Positions 8,996 to 17,648 of a stretch of 64,000 bases of DNA are shown here, piece by piece; position 1 is the stretch's first letter, and each line of letters starts with the position of its first letter. Position numbers and translations under genes: made by a program. The DNA is from Thiosocius teredinicola (GTDB lineage Bacteria; Pseudomonadota; Gammaproteobacteria; Chromatiales; Chromatiaceae): assembly GCF_002009425.1 (NCBI RefSeq), contig NZ_CP019936.1:3893297-3957296 (forward strand), given 5' to 3'. The notes below the pieces were generated by a model. The model made no database searches. It worked only from the letters and a program-made list of their open reading frames with translations, and was not told where the DNA came from.

Positions 8996-11335
8996 CTAGG
9001 CCGAAGACACCTTTTTTTGCGGGGTTTTGGCGGTGCGGCGGGTGAACTGGGCGCTGATCGCATCGATCAGCTTGCGCTCGGAGACCACTTCATAGAAACG
9101 ACGTCCCTGGTCGTCGGTATCCAGCAGGCGACGCCCCATCCACAGCTTGACCAATTGCTCGCGGATGACCAGCCAATGACTGTCACCGTCGACCTCGGCG
9201 CATTGCCCAACCCATAGCGTTTCCGGCGCCTTGCTGCCCTTACGCTTCAACCGCGCCTTGTGCAGCGAGACCTCCACATGCAGTTGGGCGAACGACGCGG
9301 CATCCAACTCGATACCGTTGACGTTGTAGCGCACCACACTCTCGCCGAGGCGGTCAGCGTCCTCACCGGTGACCGGCATGGCCACGCACAGACCTCGCCC
9401 GCTCGGTGTGCGACACGCCTTGCGCAGGGGCACGTGGCACTGCGCCAGGTGCTTCGCGCGCAGGATTGCCGGCGAGATCATCACGCGATGCCCTTCGTCG
9501 AAAAGGTAGGTCGGCGGCTGATCAACGTAGGAAATACCGATGCCCAATTCGAGTGGCGACAGGCCCAGGCGGTCGTTGGTCGAATTCATCAGGTCGACCA
9601 GGTCCAGCAGTGCGCGCGCGAAACAGCAGGCACGGGCAACGGAAGGAAACGCGCCACCGCCGCCACCGTGCTCGTCGATCGAAAACAGCAGGGAATCGCT
9701 CTCGATCAGTACCTTGAGCGCGCCGAAGCGGTGGGCCAGCGTCGAAACCGGGTCGTAGTAGTGCCGGCTGAAATGCGCCGCAGGGTTGAGATTGCGCTCA
9801 CGCAGATCGCCGACCAGTCGGGACACACCGCGAACGTCGACATGGATCGTCACATGCCCGACCACGCTGCCACGCGCATCGACCGGCTCGGTCGAGGGCA
9901 CGAAGCTCTGCAGCGTATTGTTGGCGCGCGACAGGGCCTTTTCCTGCTCATCGTGCAGCAGGCGCAGCGCATCGGCCCCCACCATGAATCGCCAGGCAAG
10001 TTTCAGATCGCGGCGCAGTCTCAGAAAGTCACCGACGAAGCGCGCCAGCACCTGTTGCTTGCCGGCTGTGGCCTTGCGCCGATACTTGCGACGCAACGTT
10101 TCGATCTGGCGAATGACGGCCTGCGGGTCGGCGTTACCTTCGAGCGCAGCCAACCGGCGCAGCAGGTCGCGTCGGTTGATCGCGCCTTTGAGGAAATCGA
10201 AGACCGGTGTCTCGGCATCGCTCAGGCCGAGTGTCGGGTAGATCGCGGAAAGCTCATATGCCGCGTACACCGCGTCGATCAATCCCGCATTGGTCAGTGC
10301 CGTGCTGAGTTGTCTGTTGAGTTTGCGCTGCAGCGAATCCACCGCGCGGTGGTGCCAGCGATCCGATCGCGGCCATACCGCATCGCTGCCGCCGAGCAAA
10401 GCCACGGCATTATCCGGCAGGTCGAGCCAGTTACCCGATACGTCGCTCAGTTCGCTCGGTCCCACCAGGCAACGCACCCGATTCTCCGTTTCGACGAATC
10501 CCTTGGCCATGCCCCGATCGCGACGTACAGCGACCACCAGGCGATCGATCTGCTGGTTGGCGTTGGCCAGCTCGACGTTCTCCGGCAGCCAGGGTTCGAA
10601 CAGTTCGAGCAGGCAACGGTTGACCTTGCACATGGTCTCGGTGTCGAACAGCAGGATCGGATACACGCGATTGAAGTCGCGGATTCCGCCGACACCGTCG
10701 AGCTGCAACACCGGATTGGCCAACATCTGATCCGCAATCGGCCAGGACACGCCGAGCACCGCCTTGCGGATATTCTTCATCTCGCCGCGTTCGAGCCGCA
10801 TCAGCTCGGCGAACAGCTTGCGCGCCACCTCGAAGCGTACCGTGGACGCATGGCGTGCCAGCGTCACCGACAGCTCGTGCAGTTTCAGGCTGCGGCCGGC
10901 CGATTGGGTGACGGTATCGTTGCGCGTGTTCTCCAACTCGTCGCGCAAGGCATCCATTTCGTCATCGACCGCCTGCAGCAGCACCTTGGTGACCGCCACC
11001 TGGAACAGCTGAACGCGCTCGATGCCATGCGACTCGCGCGACTTCTTCACGACCAGCGCATGTTGATCGACGACGACTCGGTCGAACGTTTCGACGATGG
11101 CGTCGCTGAACGGGGTCTCCGGGCGCTTCCATAGGCGATTGACGCGTTCGCGCACCAAGGCCCGGGCGAACGTGGCAATCGCCTCTTCGAGCAAGGGATT
11201 GAGGGTGACATCGATGTGGAAGCCGTCGGCACCGCGCGGAAAGCGCTCAAGACGCAGGCGCCGGAATTTCGGGCGATCGAAACCGGATTTGATCTCGTCC
11301 GGTTTGGGCAGCGGTCGCGCGAAGGGCCGTATCAT
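8996..11335 (-). CDS. Large uncharacterised protein with C-terminal degenerate class III cyclase-like domain
   Basis: 779 residues with no signal peptide or membrane segment. Residues 1-480 are helical and charged, with no family I recognise. Residues ~492-640 look like a class III nucleotidyl cyclase fold: IHVDVRGVSRLVGD places Asp500 like the first metal Asp of FxDIxGFT, IESDSLLFSI places Asp547 like the second, and LGIGISYV...MISPAILRAKHL resembles the late strand and helix. The Asn/Arg transition-state pair is not apparent, so catalysis is doubtful. A further ~140-residue tail follows. Fold and function are inferences from motif reading. It lies 73 bp downstream of rsd on the same strand. 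Confidence 0.6.
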   Translation of the reverse strand: MIRPFARPLPKPDEIKSGFDRPKFRRLRLERFPRGADGFHIDVTLNPLLEEAIATFARALVRERVNRLWKRPETPFSDAIVETFDRVVVDQHALVVKKSRESHGIERVQLFQVAVTKVLLQAVDDEMDALRDELENTRNDTVTQSAGRSLKLHELSVTLARHASTVRFEVARKLFAELMRLERGEMKNIRKAVLGVSWPIADQMLANPVLQLDGVGGIRDFNRVYPILLFDTETMCKVNRCLLELFEPWLPENVELANANQQIDRLVVAVRRDRGMAKGFVETENRVRCLVGPSELSDVSGNWLDLPDNAVALLGGSDAVWPRSDRWHHRAVDSLQRKLNRQLSTALTNAGLIDAVYAAYELSAIYPTLGLSDAETPVFDFLKGAINRRDLLRRLAALEGNADPQAVIRQIETLRRKYRRKATAGKQQVLARFVGDFLRLRRDLKLAWRFMVGADALRLLHDEQEKALSRANNTLQSFVPSTEPVDARGSVVGHVTIHVDVRGVSRLVGDLRERNLNPAAHFSRHYYDPVSTLAHRFGALKVLIESDSLLFSIDEHGGGGGAFPSVARACCFARALLDLVDLMNSTNDRLGLSPLELGIGISYVDQPPTYLFDEGHRVMISPAILRAKHLAQCHVPLRKACRTPSGRGLCVAMPVTGEDADRLGESVVRYNVNGIELDAASFAQLHVEVSLHKARLKRKGSKAPETLWVGQCAEVDGDSHWLVIREQLVKLWMGRRLLDTDDQGRRFYEVVSERKLIDAISAQFTRRTAKTPQKKVSSA

Positions 11336-11408
11336 GGCGACCGCCGGCGTTCGGGGTCGCGATACGCGTCGCGGTCGGCTGAGAACATGGTTTAGGGGCC
11401 GGGCGCGA

Positions 11409-11858
11409 TCAGCGCGCGGTCAGTGCCTGGATAATCCGATCTTCCATTTCGATCCGCACGGCAATCTCTTCGCCGAGCTTGCCGAGATCCCGGTCGAGCT
11501 GATGCAGGTTCAGTTCGTGATCGGAGGCGTCGTACTTGTCGTTGAATTCCACAGCGACCTCGGAGGCCTCGGCGATGCGCGGGTAGACCTCGCGGGCGAC
11601 CTCGACCACGCGCAGCCGTCTTTCGCGGCCGGCGACGATGCGTTCGTAGATTTCAAAGTGCCCGAATGCAGAATAATCGACCAGAACCTGGCAGAACTCC
11701 TGCAAAACATTAGGGTTGGGCGTCGAATCGGAAAAAGGTTCCAGCCCCGCAACCCGACAGAACATCATCAACATTTCCTGGCGCTCATCGAGCAGCTTAC
11801 GCACCATTTCATGTGTGCCGCCACGACGATCTGATTCTTTTGGCTCACTCACGGTCAT
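11409..11858 (-). CDS. rsd: Regulator of sigma D (Rsd/AlgQ family)
   Basis: 149 residues. The body HEMVRKLLDERQEMLMMFCRVAGLEPF ... VLQEFCQVLVDYSAFGHFEIYERIV is diagnostic for Rsd/AlgQ. In enterobacteria Rsd binds sigma-70 and frees core RNA polymerase for alternative sigma factors in stationary phase; in pseudomonads AlgQ affects alginate and siderophore genes. rpoD itself lies in this window (24403-26253). ATG 11858 is the start. The cyclase-like gene follows on the same strand. Confidence 0.9.
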   Translation of the reverse strand: MTVSEPKESDRRGGTHEMVRKLLDERQEMLMMFCRVAGLEPFSDSTPNPNVLQEFCQVLVDYSAFGHFEIYERIVAGRERRLRVVEVAREVYPRIAEASEVAVEFNDKYDASDHELNLHQLDRDLGKLGEEIAVRIEMEDRIIQALTAR

Positions 11859-12002
11859 TGTTTTTGCTCGTCTTTACCCTATTCTCTCCCGCAGCCTTAG
11901 TTTACCCTGAAACGCATCGGCGTAAACCGGGCCCTGAAAGCAGTCACACCAAGCTGTGGTCGGAAGGCTTTCGATGCGGCCGCCGTACGGAATATTTTGG
12001 TT

Positions 12003-12698
12003 GTGAAAAAGCTCCTCCCGATCGTTGTTCTGGTCTCGTCGATGTCGTCGATCCAAGGCACGGCACTGGCTTACTCGGGCTACACCGAAGACAACCCCTT
12101 CGTCGAAGCCATGCTCAGAATGATGGAGGTGTTCGGCCTGATCGACCGCAGCCGGCTGCCGCTCGGCGTTCCCTACCTGCCGAGCTACGGCACGCCGATG
12201 ATGTACGGCATGAGCGGCTACGGCCCAAGCGCGTTCGGCGGTTATCCGGGCATGTCGGGTTTCCCCGGCATGACAGGGTTCCCGGGGATGACGGGAGTTC
12301 CGGGAATGACGGGGATCCCGGGAATGTCCGGTTATCCCGGCATGAGCGGTTTCCCCGGCGGGTGGCCGGGTGGCGGCTACCCGATGCCGTCCTATCCGAT
12401 GACCGGTTATGGAAATTTCGGCAGCTACGGCCAACAGGCGCCGACCGCACGCGCCTACCTCGATGGAGCCTGGGAGACCGACAAGGGTGGCGTGGTCATC
12501 ATTCGCGGCAACCTTGCGCGGCTTTACCTCGACCGCGAACAATATCAGGACTTCACGCTCGGCTATGATCGGTCGCATCTGTGGTGGAAGCCCTACCAGG
12601 GTGGCACGGCCAATACCTATCAATACGAGATGCGCGACGGGCGCATGGTGATGCGTGATGCAGACGGCAACTACCTGCTGCTGCGTCGCCGCAAATGA
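12003..12698 (+). CDS. Exported protein with PGMxG-type hexapeptide repeats
   Basis: About 231 residues from GTG 12003 (a TTG at 11997 would add two). A Sec signal peptide ends at ALA, followed by a short conserved-looking helix (NPFVEAMLRMMEVFGLID). A low-complexity block of about nine hexads of the form PGM(S/T)G(F/Y/V/I) follows (residues ~75-125), flanked by Gly/Tyr/Pro-rich sequence. The C-terminal ~80 residues form a beta-rich module (AYLDGAWETDKGGVVIIRGNLARLY...). Similar small lipocalin-like end modules occur in uncharacterised proteobacterial proteins. The repeat resembles elastin/collagen-like flexible spacers. Function unknown; no ribosome binding site stands out. Confidence 0.7.
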   Translation: MKKLLPIVVLVSSMSSIQGTALAYSGYTEDNPFVEAMLRMMEVFGLIDRSRLPLGVPYLPSYGTPMMYGMSGYGPSAFGGYPGMSGFPGMTGFPGMTGVPGMTGIPGMSGYPGMSGFPGGWPGGGYPMPSYPMTGYGNFGSYGQQAPTARAYLDGAWETDKGGVVIIRGNLARLYLDREQYQDFTLGYDRSHLWWKPYQGGTANTYQYEMRDGRMVMRDADGNYLLLRRRK

Positions 12699-12776
12699 GC
12701 TGACGGGCGCGCTTCGCCGATATTCGATACCCCAAGGCCCGAATCAGGATCAAGACGAAAGGTTGAACACGCACCC

Positions 12777-13724
12777 ATGAGGATTGAACGCATTGCCCTG
12801 ATCGGTGGCTCCGGATTCGTCGGCCGGCACCTGGTACATCACCTGCACAATCGCGGCTATCGCTGCACGGTCGTCACACGGCACGCCCACCGCCACAAAG
12901 AGCTGCAACCGGTCGCCGACCTGGTCGAAGTAAACCCTTTCGACGCAAGAGCCTTGAGCTCCGCACTGCGCGGTTGCGACGCCGTGGTCCATCTGGTGGG
13001 AATACTGAACGCCGGGCGAAAACAGGATTTCCGCCGGGTGCATGTCGAACTCGTTGAGAACGTGGTCGGCGCGTGCCAAACCGCAGGTATCAAGCGTTTT
13101 CTGCACATGAGCGCACTCAACGCCGACCAGGCAAGCGGCAGCAGCCAATACCTGCGAACCAAAGGCGAAGGCGAGAATCGTGCGCACACCCTGGGGCAAT
13201 CGCAGATGGCGGTGACCAGCTTCCGCCCCTCGGTGATCTTTGGCCCGGACGACAGCTTTTTGAATCGATTCGCGCAACTGCTGCGCATCCCTGGCCCCCT
13301 GCCCCTGGCCTGCCCCGAAGCACTTATGGCGCCGGTTTACGTCGGCGATGTCGTGCAGGCATTCGCCAATGCCCTCGAAGACCCGGCCACCTACGGCAAG
13401 CGTTACGAATTGTGCGGTCCCGAAAGCTACACGCTGAAACAGCTGGTGGCGTTCATCGCGCAGCACAGTGGTCGCCGCAAAATGATCATCGGACTCCCCG
13501 ACTGGCTGTCACGCCTGCAGGCAGCAGTCTTGCAGTTTGCGCCCGGTAAGCCATTCACCCCGGACAACTACCAGTCACTGCAAACGCCCAGCGTGTGCAC
13601 CTCCGACGGCCTTTCCGAACTGGGTATCGACGCCACATCGTTGGCGAACGCCGGCGCACGCTTTCTGCGCGGCGAGGACAAGAACCGCAGCCGAATCCAT
13701 CGGCGCATGTTCAGCGGCCGCTAG
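12777..13724 (+). CDS. NDUFA9-like atypical short-chain dehydrogenase/reductase
   Basis: 315 residues. The N-terminal Rossmann motif GGSGFVGRHL is intact, followed by the typical ALRGCDAVVHLVGIL and FLHMSALNAD segments; the catalytic Tyr-Lys of classical SDRs is replaced by the atypical SSQYLRTKGEGE. This pattern matches the complex I NDUFA9-like/atypical SDR group, which usually binds NAD(P)H. Its role in bacteria is poorly defined (quinone biosynthesis or complex I assembly has been proposed for relatives). It overlaps the convergent lipoprotein gene by 14 bp. Confidence 0.82.
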   Translation: MRIERIALIGGSGFVGRHLVHHLHNRGYRCTVVTRHAHRHKELQPVADLVEVNPFDARALSSALRGCDAVVHLVGILNAGRKQDFRRVHVELVENVVGACQTAGIKRFLHMSALNADQASGSSQYLRTKGEGENRAHTLGQSQMAVTSFRPSVIFGPDDSFLNRFAQLLRIPGPLPLACPEALMAPVYVGDVVQAFANALEDPATYGKRYELCGPESYTLKQLVAFIAQHSGRRKMIIGLPDWLSRLQAAVLQFAPGKPFTPDNYQSLQTPSVCTSDGLSELGIDATSLANAGARFLRGEDKNRSRIHRRMFSGR

Positions 13725-14823
13725 CGATCTCCAGCACCGCCGGCGAGCAGTCAAGGTCGGCATGACCGGACGAGTTCGTTGCCGCGAGCAGGCTTTGCAG
13801 GCAACGCTCACGCCTTTCCGGCGCTTCAGCCCCCAACTGTCGACTGGCGGCATGAAAACGCGCCATATCACCACTCGCGACATGCAGCAGGCGGCGAAAC
13901 GCGGGCTCCAGGCGATAATAGGTGTTCACGCTGGCCAGCCGGGCATTGTTGAGCGGTTGTGAGAACCAACGATCATAGCCGCTGTAGCCGCCCCAACGTT
14001 GTTTCAGCAGCTCGTAGTCGGAGCGCAGTTGGTCAAACGCAGCCTGCTTGTTCACCAGCAACTCACTGTTTACCTGACGTGAGGCATACAGCTCGCCAAG
14101 TTGTTCGCGCGCACCGGCGAGCAGATCGAGGAAAGCCAGGCGGCGCTGTTCGTGTTCCTGGTACTCGGCCAGTGCCGCCGCATCGTTGCGCGATGCCAAC
14201 CAGCGGCGCACGCCCTCCTTCTCGACAACTGTCGCGTACGCCTCGTTGAAGGCACTGTCGTCCATGACATATACGGCCTCGTGCGCCCACTCGTGAAACA
14301 TCAGGCCGGCGATATCCGGTAACGGCCAGTGGATCACGGTGCTGGGCAGCGGATCGTCGAACCAGCCGAGCGTCGAATAGGCAGGCACCGGTTCGACCGC
14401 GGTATCCCACCCCTCAGCTCGCATCTGCTCGGCATGCTCGGTCGCATCCAGCTTGTCGAAATAACCGCGATAGGCGGTACAGCCAACGAACGGAAAACAC
14501 CACTCGTACGGCTGCAGGTCGTCGACCGGCGCCGCCACCAGGCTCCACACCATGGCTTCGCGGTGCACATCGGCGTAGTGGCGAAAACTACCGCTCTCCG
14601 GCAGCGCCAATTGATCAATGGCGAAGCGGCGCAGCGGGCCGATCTCGGCAAGGCGCTCACGCAAGCCGGCGTCAGTTTGCGGGTCGGCGATAACGTCCGG
14701 AGTCGGACGCGAAGCGGACATCACGCCCATCTGCCCGCTTATGGTCTGGGCGTAATACGAAACGCTGCTGCAACCGCCGGTCGCGAGCAGCAGTACGATC
14801 AAGAGGCATCGTGGCCACGCCAT
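13711..14823 (-). CDS. Lipoprotein zinc peptidase (putative aminopeptidase family PF10023)
   Basis: 370 residues. The N-terminus is a lipoprotein signal with Cys18 (LLATGGC, a slightly atypical lipobox). A HExxH-type zinc motif HEWAH is at 177-181, with the third ligand probably Glu194 in AFNEAYATVVE, as in the proteobacterial putative aminopeptidase family. It would be anchored at the inner face of the outer membrane or outer face of the inner membrane. It follows another lipoprotein gene on the same strand by 1 bp, suggesting an envelope operon with 14825-15532. Confidence 0.85.
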   Translation of the reverse strand: MAWPRCLLIVLLLATGGCSSVSYYAQTISGQMGVMSASRPTPDVIADPQTDAGLRERLAEIGPLRRFAIDQLALPESGSFRHYADVHREAMVWSLVAAPVDDLQPYEWCFPFVGCTAYRGYFDKLDATEHAEQMRAEGWDTAVEPVPAYSTLGWFDDPLPSTVIHWPLPDIAGLMFHEWAHEAVYVMDDSAFNEAYATVVEKEGVRRWLASRNDAAALAEYQEHEQRRLAFLDLLAGAREQLGELYASRQVNSELLVNKQAAFDQLRSDYELLKQRWGGYSGYDRWFSQPLNNARLASVNTYYRLEPAFRRLLHVASGDMARFHAASRQLGAEAPERRERCLQSLLAATNSSGHADLDCSPAVLEIASGR

Positions 14824-14824
14824 G

Positions 14825-15532
14825 TCAGATCGGGAAGAACACCGCCGATGCGACGCTCTGGATCACGTTCTTGATCTTGCGATTACTGCTCTCGGCGACC
14901 ACCTGGGCCATGTGGTCCTGCAGGCCGATCAGCTTGCCGGCAATGCGCTCAAAACTCAGATTGCCGCTGCCTTCAAAAGAATTGCTCAGCAGGAACAGTC
15001 GGCCGTCGACGCGCCGGTCGTGGCCGAGCTTCCAGAAGGCGATCTCGAAGTTTCGAGCCAGGTAGTGCAGCTTCTGCGGGTCGAGCCTGTCCGGCAGGTA
15101 GAAACGGCTCTTGCCGCCGTAGCCGTCGAGCAACATCGTGTACATGCCGTAGGTGAAGGCGGCGACCCGGTCACCGTGAAATGTCTCGTCGAAGGCCAGG
15201 CTGATCGCATCCGACGAGCGCTTGTTCTGCAGACCGGGATAGGGATTTTTGCGCGCCGGGCCGAACAGGGTCTTGAGCGCAGCGGCGGGCGACGCATGAC
15301 CGGCGCGCCGCCATTCATTCGGATTGCGCACGTACAGCTTGCGTGCCAGCTCGCGCAGGTACTTCATGCTGTGACGCACATTGACCTCGGCGACCATGTC
15401 GACGTCGGCCTTGGCGATGTCGCTAAACTCGAAACCGCGGCCGCGCACCGGCTCATCGCGCCCCGAATACGACTGGCAGCCCGCCAACGTGAGCACCAAG
15501 ACCATCAAGCAAACCCGTTTACAAACGATCAC
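14825..15532 (-). CDS. Putative lipoprotein, family not recognised
   Basis: 235 residues from GTG 15532, which has GAGGG 8 nt upstream; an alternative ATG is at 15505. The signal ends in LTLAGC, a good lipobox with Cys at ~19. The mature part is helical and ends in a hydrophobic stretch (ASAVFFPI). I do not recognise the family or any catalytic motif. It overlaps the methyltransferase stop by 14 bp and abuts the lipoprotein peptidase, so the three genes 16721 to 13711 probably form one minus-strand transcription unit. Confidence 0.75.
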   Translation of the reverse strand: MIVCKRVCLMVLVLTLAGCQSYSGRDEPVRGRGFEFSDIAKADVDMVAEVNVRHSMKYLRELARKLYVRNPNEWRRAGHASPAAALKTLFGPARKNPYPGLQNKRSSDAISLAFDETFHGDRVAAFTYGMYTMLLDGYGGKSRFYLPDRLDPQKLHYLARNFEIAFWKLGHDRRVDGRLFLLSNSFEGSGNLSFERIAGKLIGLQDHMAQVVAESSNRKIKNVIQSVASAVFFPI

Positions 15533-16721
15533 GCAGATCCCTCGTGCGAAAACCCAGCAACTGACTATCGGTATCGCGCGCCAGCGCCATGACTTTAAAT
15601 CGTTCGCCCATCTCCGTCGGCAGCGTAAGCTTTTTGACGCCCTGCATCAGCTCCAGATGCCGCTGCAGATCGTTCGGATCAGACGCGCCGAGATGACGGT
15701 CCAGACCCGCATCGATCAAAAAGTGCGCCTGGGTCGTGTAGCCGGCGACGTCAAAGCCCGTGGCGAGCGCAGCGCGTGCCAGCGCCGTGAAATCCACGTT
15801 CGCGGTGATGTCCTGCAATCCGGGCAGCAGGTAAGGATCGGCGTAGGCGCGGTGTCGGTAGTGACAGATCAAGGTGCCCTTGTTGCGTTCCGGATGGTAA
15901 TACTCGTGCCGCGTATAACCATAGTCGATCAGCAACACATACCCGCGCTGCATGCGATGCCCGACGGCATCCAACCACGGTCGCAGACGCAGATTGATCT
16001 CCGACTCATAGCCATCGCCCGGCAGTTGCCCGTCGGGCCAGATCGACTGCAGGGCTTCGCCAAGACCGCTGCTGCGCAACGCATGCCAGTCGTCCGCAAA
16101 GCCGGCGCCATCGACCACGACCGATAACTCCTGCCATGCGTCATCCTGTCGGCGGAAACGATGCACCGGCATCGCATCGAGCAGCTCATTGCCGATGACA
16201 ACACCGTTGAAGCCGCTGGCCGGCAGCGCGTCGAGCCAATGCACGCGTGACACCAATTCAGGCACTTCGCGCTGCAGCGTCTCCTGCTGCCGCTGCTGAA
16301 GCTCGGCACTCAACTCGAGAATCAGGTAGCGATTGGGCAGGCAATCCAGATCCTGCAACGCTGCCAGCAGTCCGGCCGCCATGATGCCGGAGCCGGCGCC
16401 GAACTCCAGCACATCACCACCGTCGAGCTTGTGCAGACATTCGGCCACCTGGTTCGCCAGGCAGCGTGCAAACAGCGGCGAGGCCTCCGGCGCCGTGATG
16501 AAGTCACCCTGCTCGCCAAACTTCTGCCGCCCGTTGACGTAGTAACCGAGTCCGGGGGCATAGAGCGCAAGTTCCATGAAGCGATCGAACGGCAGGCTGC
16601 CGCTGTTTGTCTCGATCGCCGCACTCAAATGTGCGTGCATCGCCTGGAATACCGATTGTTCGTCGTCGCTCAGCGTCGGTAACTGCAAGTCGTCGGCTCT
16701 CTGAAGCAGGCGACAACTCAA
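15519..16721 (-). CDS. SAM-dependent methyltransferase, MidA/NDUFAF7 family
   Basis: About 400 residues if it starts at TTG 16721; the first in-frame ATG (16640) would trim 27 residues from the N-terminus. The body FMELALYAPGLGYYVNGRQKFGEQGDFITAPEASPLF is diagnostic of the MidA/NDUFAF7 (PF02636) family. A SAM-binding VLEFGAGSGIMAAGLL and the GNELLDAMPVHRF loop follow. Mitochondrial NDUFAF7 methylates an Arg of a complex I subunit; the bacterial substrate is not established. The frame stays open upstream across the divergent pteridine reductase gene, but that extension is only its antisense. Confidence 0.85.
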   Translation of the reverse strand: MSCRLLQRADDLQLPTLSDDEQSVFQAMHAHLSAAIETNSGSLPFDRFMELALYAPGLGYYVNGRQKFGEQGDFITAPEASPLFARCLANQVAECLHKLDGGDVLEFGAGSGIMAAGLLAALQDLDCLPNRYLILELSAELQQRQQETLQREVPELVSRVHWLDALPASGFNGVVIGNELLDAMPVHRFRRQDDAWQELSVVVDGAGFADDWHALRSSGLGEALQSIWPDGQLPGDGYESEINLRLRPWLDAVGHRMQRGYVLLIDYGYTRHEYYHPERNKGTLICHYRHRAYADPYLLPGLQDITANVDFTALARAALATGFDVAGYTTQAHFLIDAGLDRHLGASDPNDLQRHLELMQGVKKLTLPTEMGERFKVMALARDTDSQLLGFRTRDLRDRL

Positions 16722-16880
16722 CTTGTTGTCGCGATGGATACGGGTTGCGTGGCGGGATACTGCGCGCAGTTTAAGAAAAACCGCAGGAGCGCGCACGGCA
16801 CGCGGTCGAATTCCGGGCGGCGTGACGTTCCAGGCGCGATCTGGTGTAGTGTGCGCTTGGGTCCACAAGGGAGGCAGCGA

Positions 16881-17633
16881 GTGCAGGTTTCCGACAGTCT
16901 GAAGGGCAAGACGGCGTTGATTACCGGCGCAGCAGCACGCCTTGGTGCGACCACGACGCGCTACCTGCACGCGGCCGGCGCCAATGTCGTGATCCACTAT
17001 CGCAACTCGGCGGACAAGGCGGCGGCACTGCGCGACGAACTGCTCGCGGTGCGGGCCGGGTCCGCGATCGTCGCGCAGGGCGATCTCAATGAACCGCAAA
17101 GCTGGGCAAAGTTGGTTGCAGAGAGCAAGACCATCAACGGCCATCTCGACATCCTGATCAACAACGCCTCGAGTTACTACCCGACGCCGATCGGTGAAGC
17201 CACCCCCGAGCAATGGGACGACCTGGTCGGCAGCAATGCACGCGCACCGTTCTTTCTCGCCCAGGCAGCAGCCGAGGCGTTGCGCGAGCGGCGCGGCTGC
17301 ATCGTCAATATGGTCGACATCCATGCCGACCGGCCGAACGCCGACCATCCGATCTACTGCATGGCCAAAGCGGCCAATGCGATGATGGTCAAGGCACTGG
17401 CACGCGACCTTGCGCCGGACGTGCGGGTCAACGGGATTGCACCCGGCGCGGCGCTGTGGCCGGAAGGCTACCTCGCCGATGCCGACAAACAGGAAATCCT
17501 CAAACGCATCCCAATGGGCGAGCCGGCAGGCGCCGAGCAGATCGCCGAGGCGGTCATGTTCATGGTGACCGGGCCGCACTACATCACCGGCCAGATTCTC
17601 GCCGTCGACGGCGGTCGCAGCGTGCAGCAATAG
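16881..17633 (+). CDS. Pteridine reductase-type SDR (FolM-like)
   Basis: 250 residues from GTG 16881, which has GGGAGG 8 nt upstream; the frame is open further back but without support. The Rossmann motif TGAAARLG (residues 15-22) carries the Arg typical of pteridine reductases in place of the usual GxxxGxG, and VIHYRNSADKA fits an NADPH preference. The catalytic YCMAK is intact. Family members reduce dihydrobiopterin/dihydrofolate or dihydromonapterin. Nearby folK and folB on the opposite strand support a folate/pterin role. Confidence 0.82.
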   Translation: MQVSDSLKGKTALITGAAARLGATTTRYLHAAGANVVIHYRNSADKAAALRDELLAVRAGSAIVAQGDLNEPQSWAKLVAESKTINGHLDILINNASSYYPTPIGEATPEQWDDLVGSNARAPFFLAQAAAEALRERRGCIVNMVDIHADRPNADHPIYCMAKAANAMMVKALARDLAPDVRVNGIAPGAALWPEGYLADADKQEILKRIPMGEPAGAEQIAEAVMFMVTGPHYITGQILAVDGGRSVQQ

Positions 17634-17648
17634 CGGCACGCAGAGACG

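Noticed and set aside
9260-11134. 624-residue plus-strand frame opposite the cyclase-like gene
   Set aside because: Antisense shadow in a GC-rich gene: Gln/His/Arg-rich composition, no domain, no ribosome binding site.
12240-12365. Tandem repeat at DNA level, considered as a CRISPR or minisatellite
   Set aside because: The repeat unit is 18 bp, in frame, and encodes the PGMxG hexads of an exported protein; there are no unique spacers.
16722-17639. N-terminal extension of the MidA-type methyltransferase to 706 residues
   Set aside because: The extra part is antisense to the pteridine reductase gene and has no family match; the MidA family starts near 16721.
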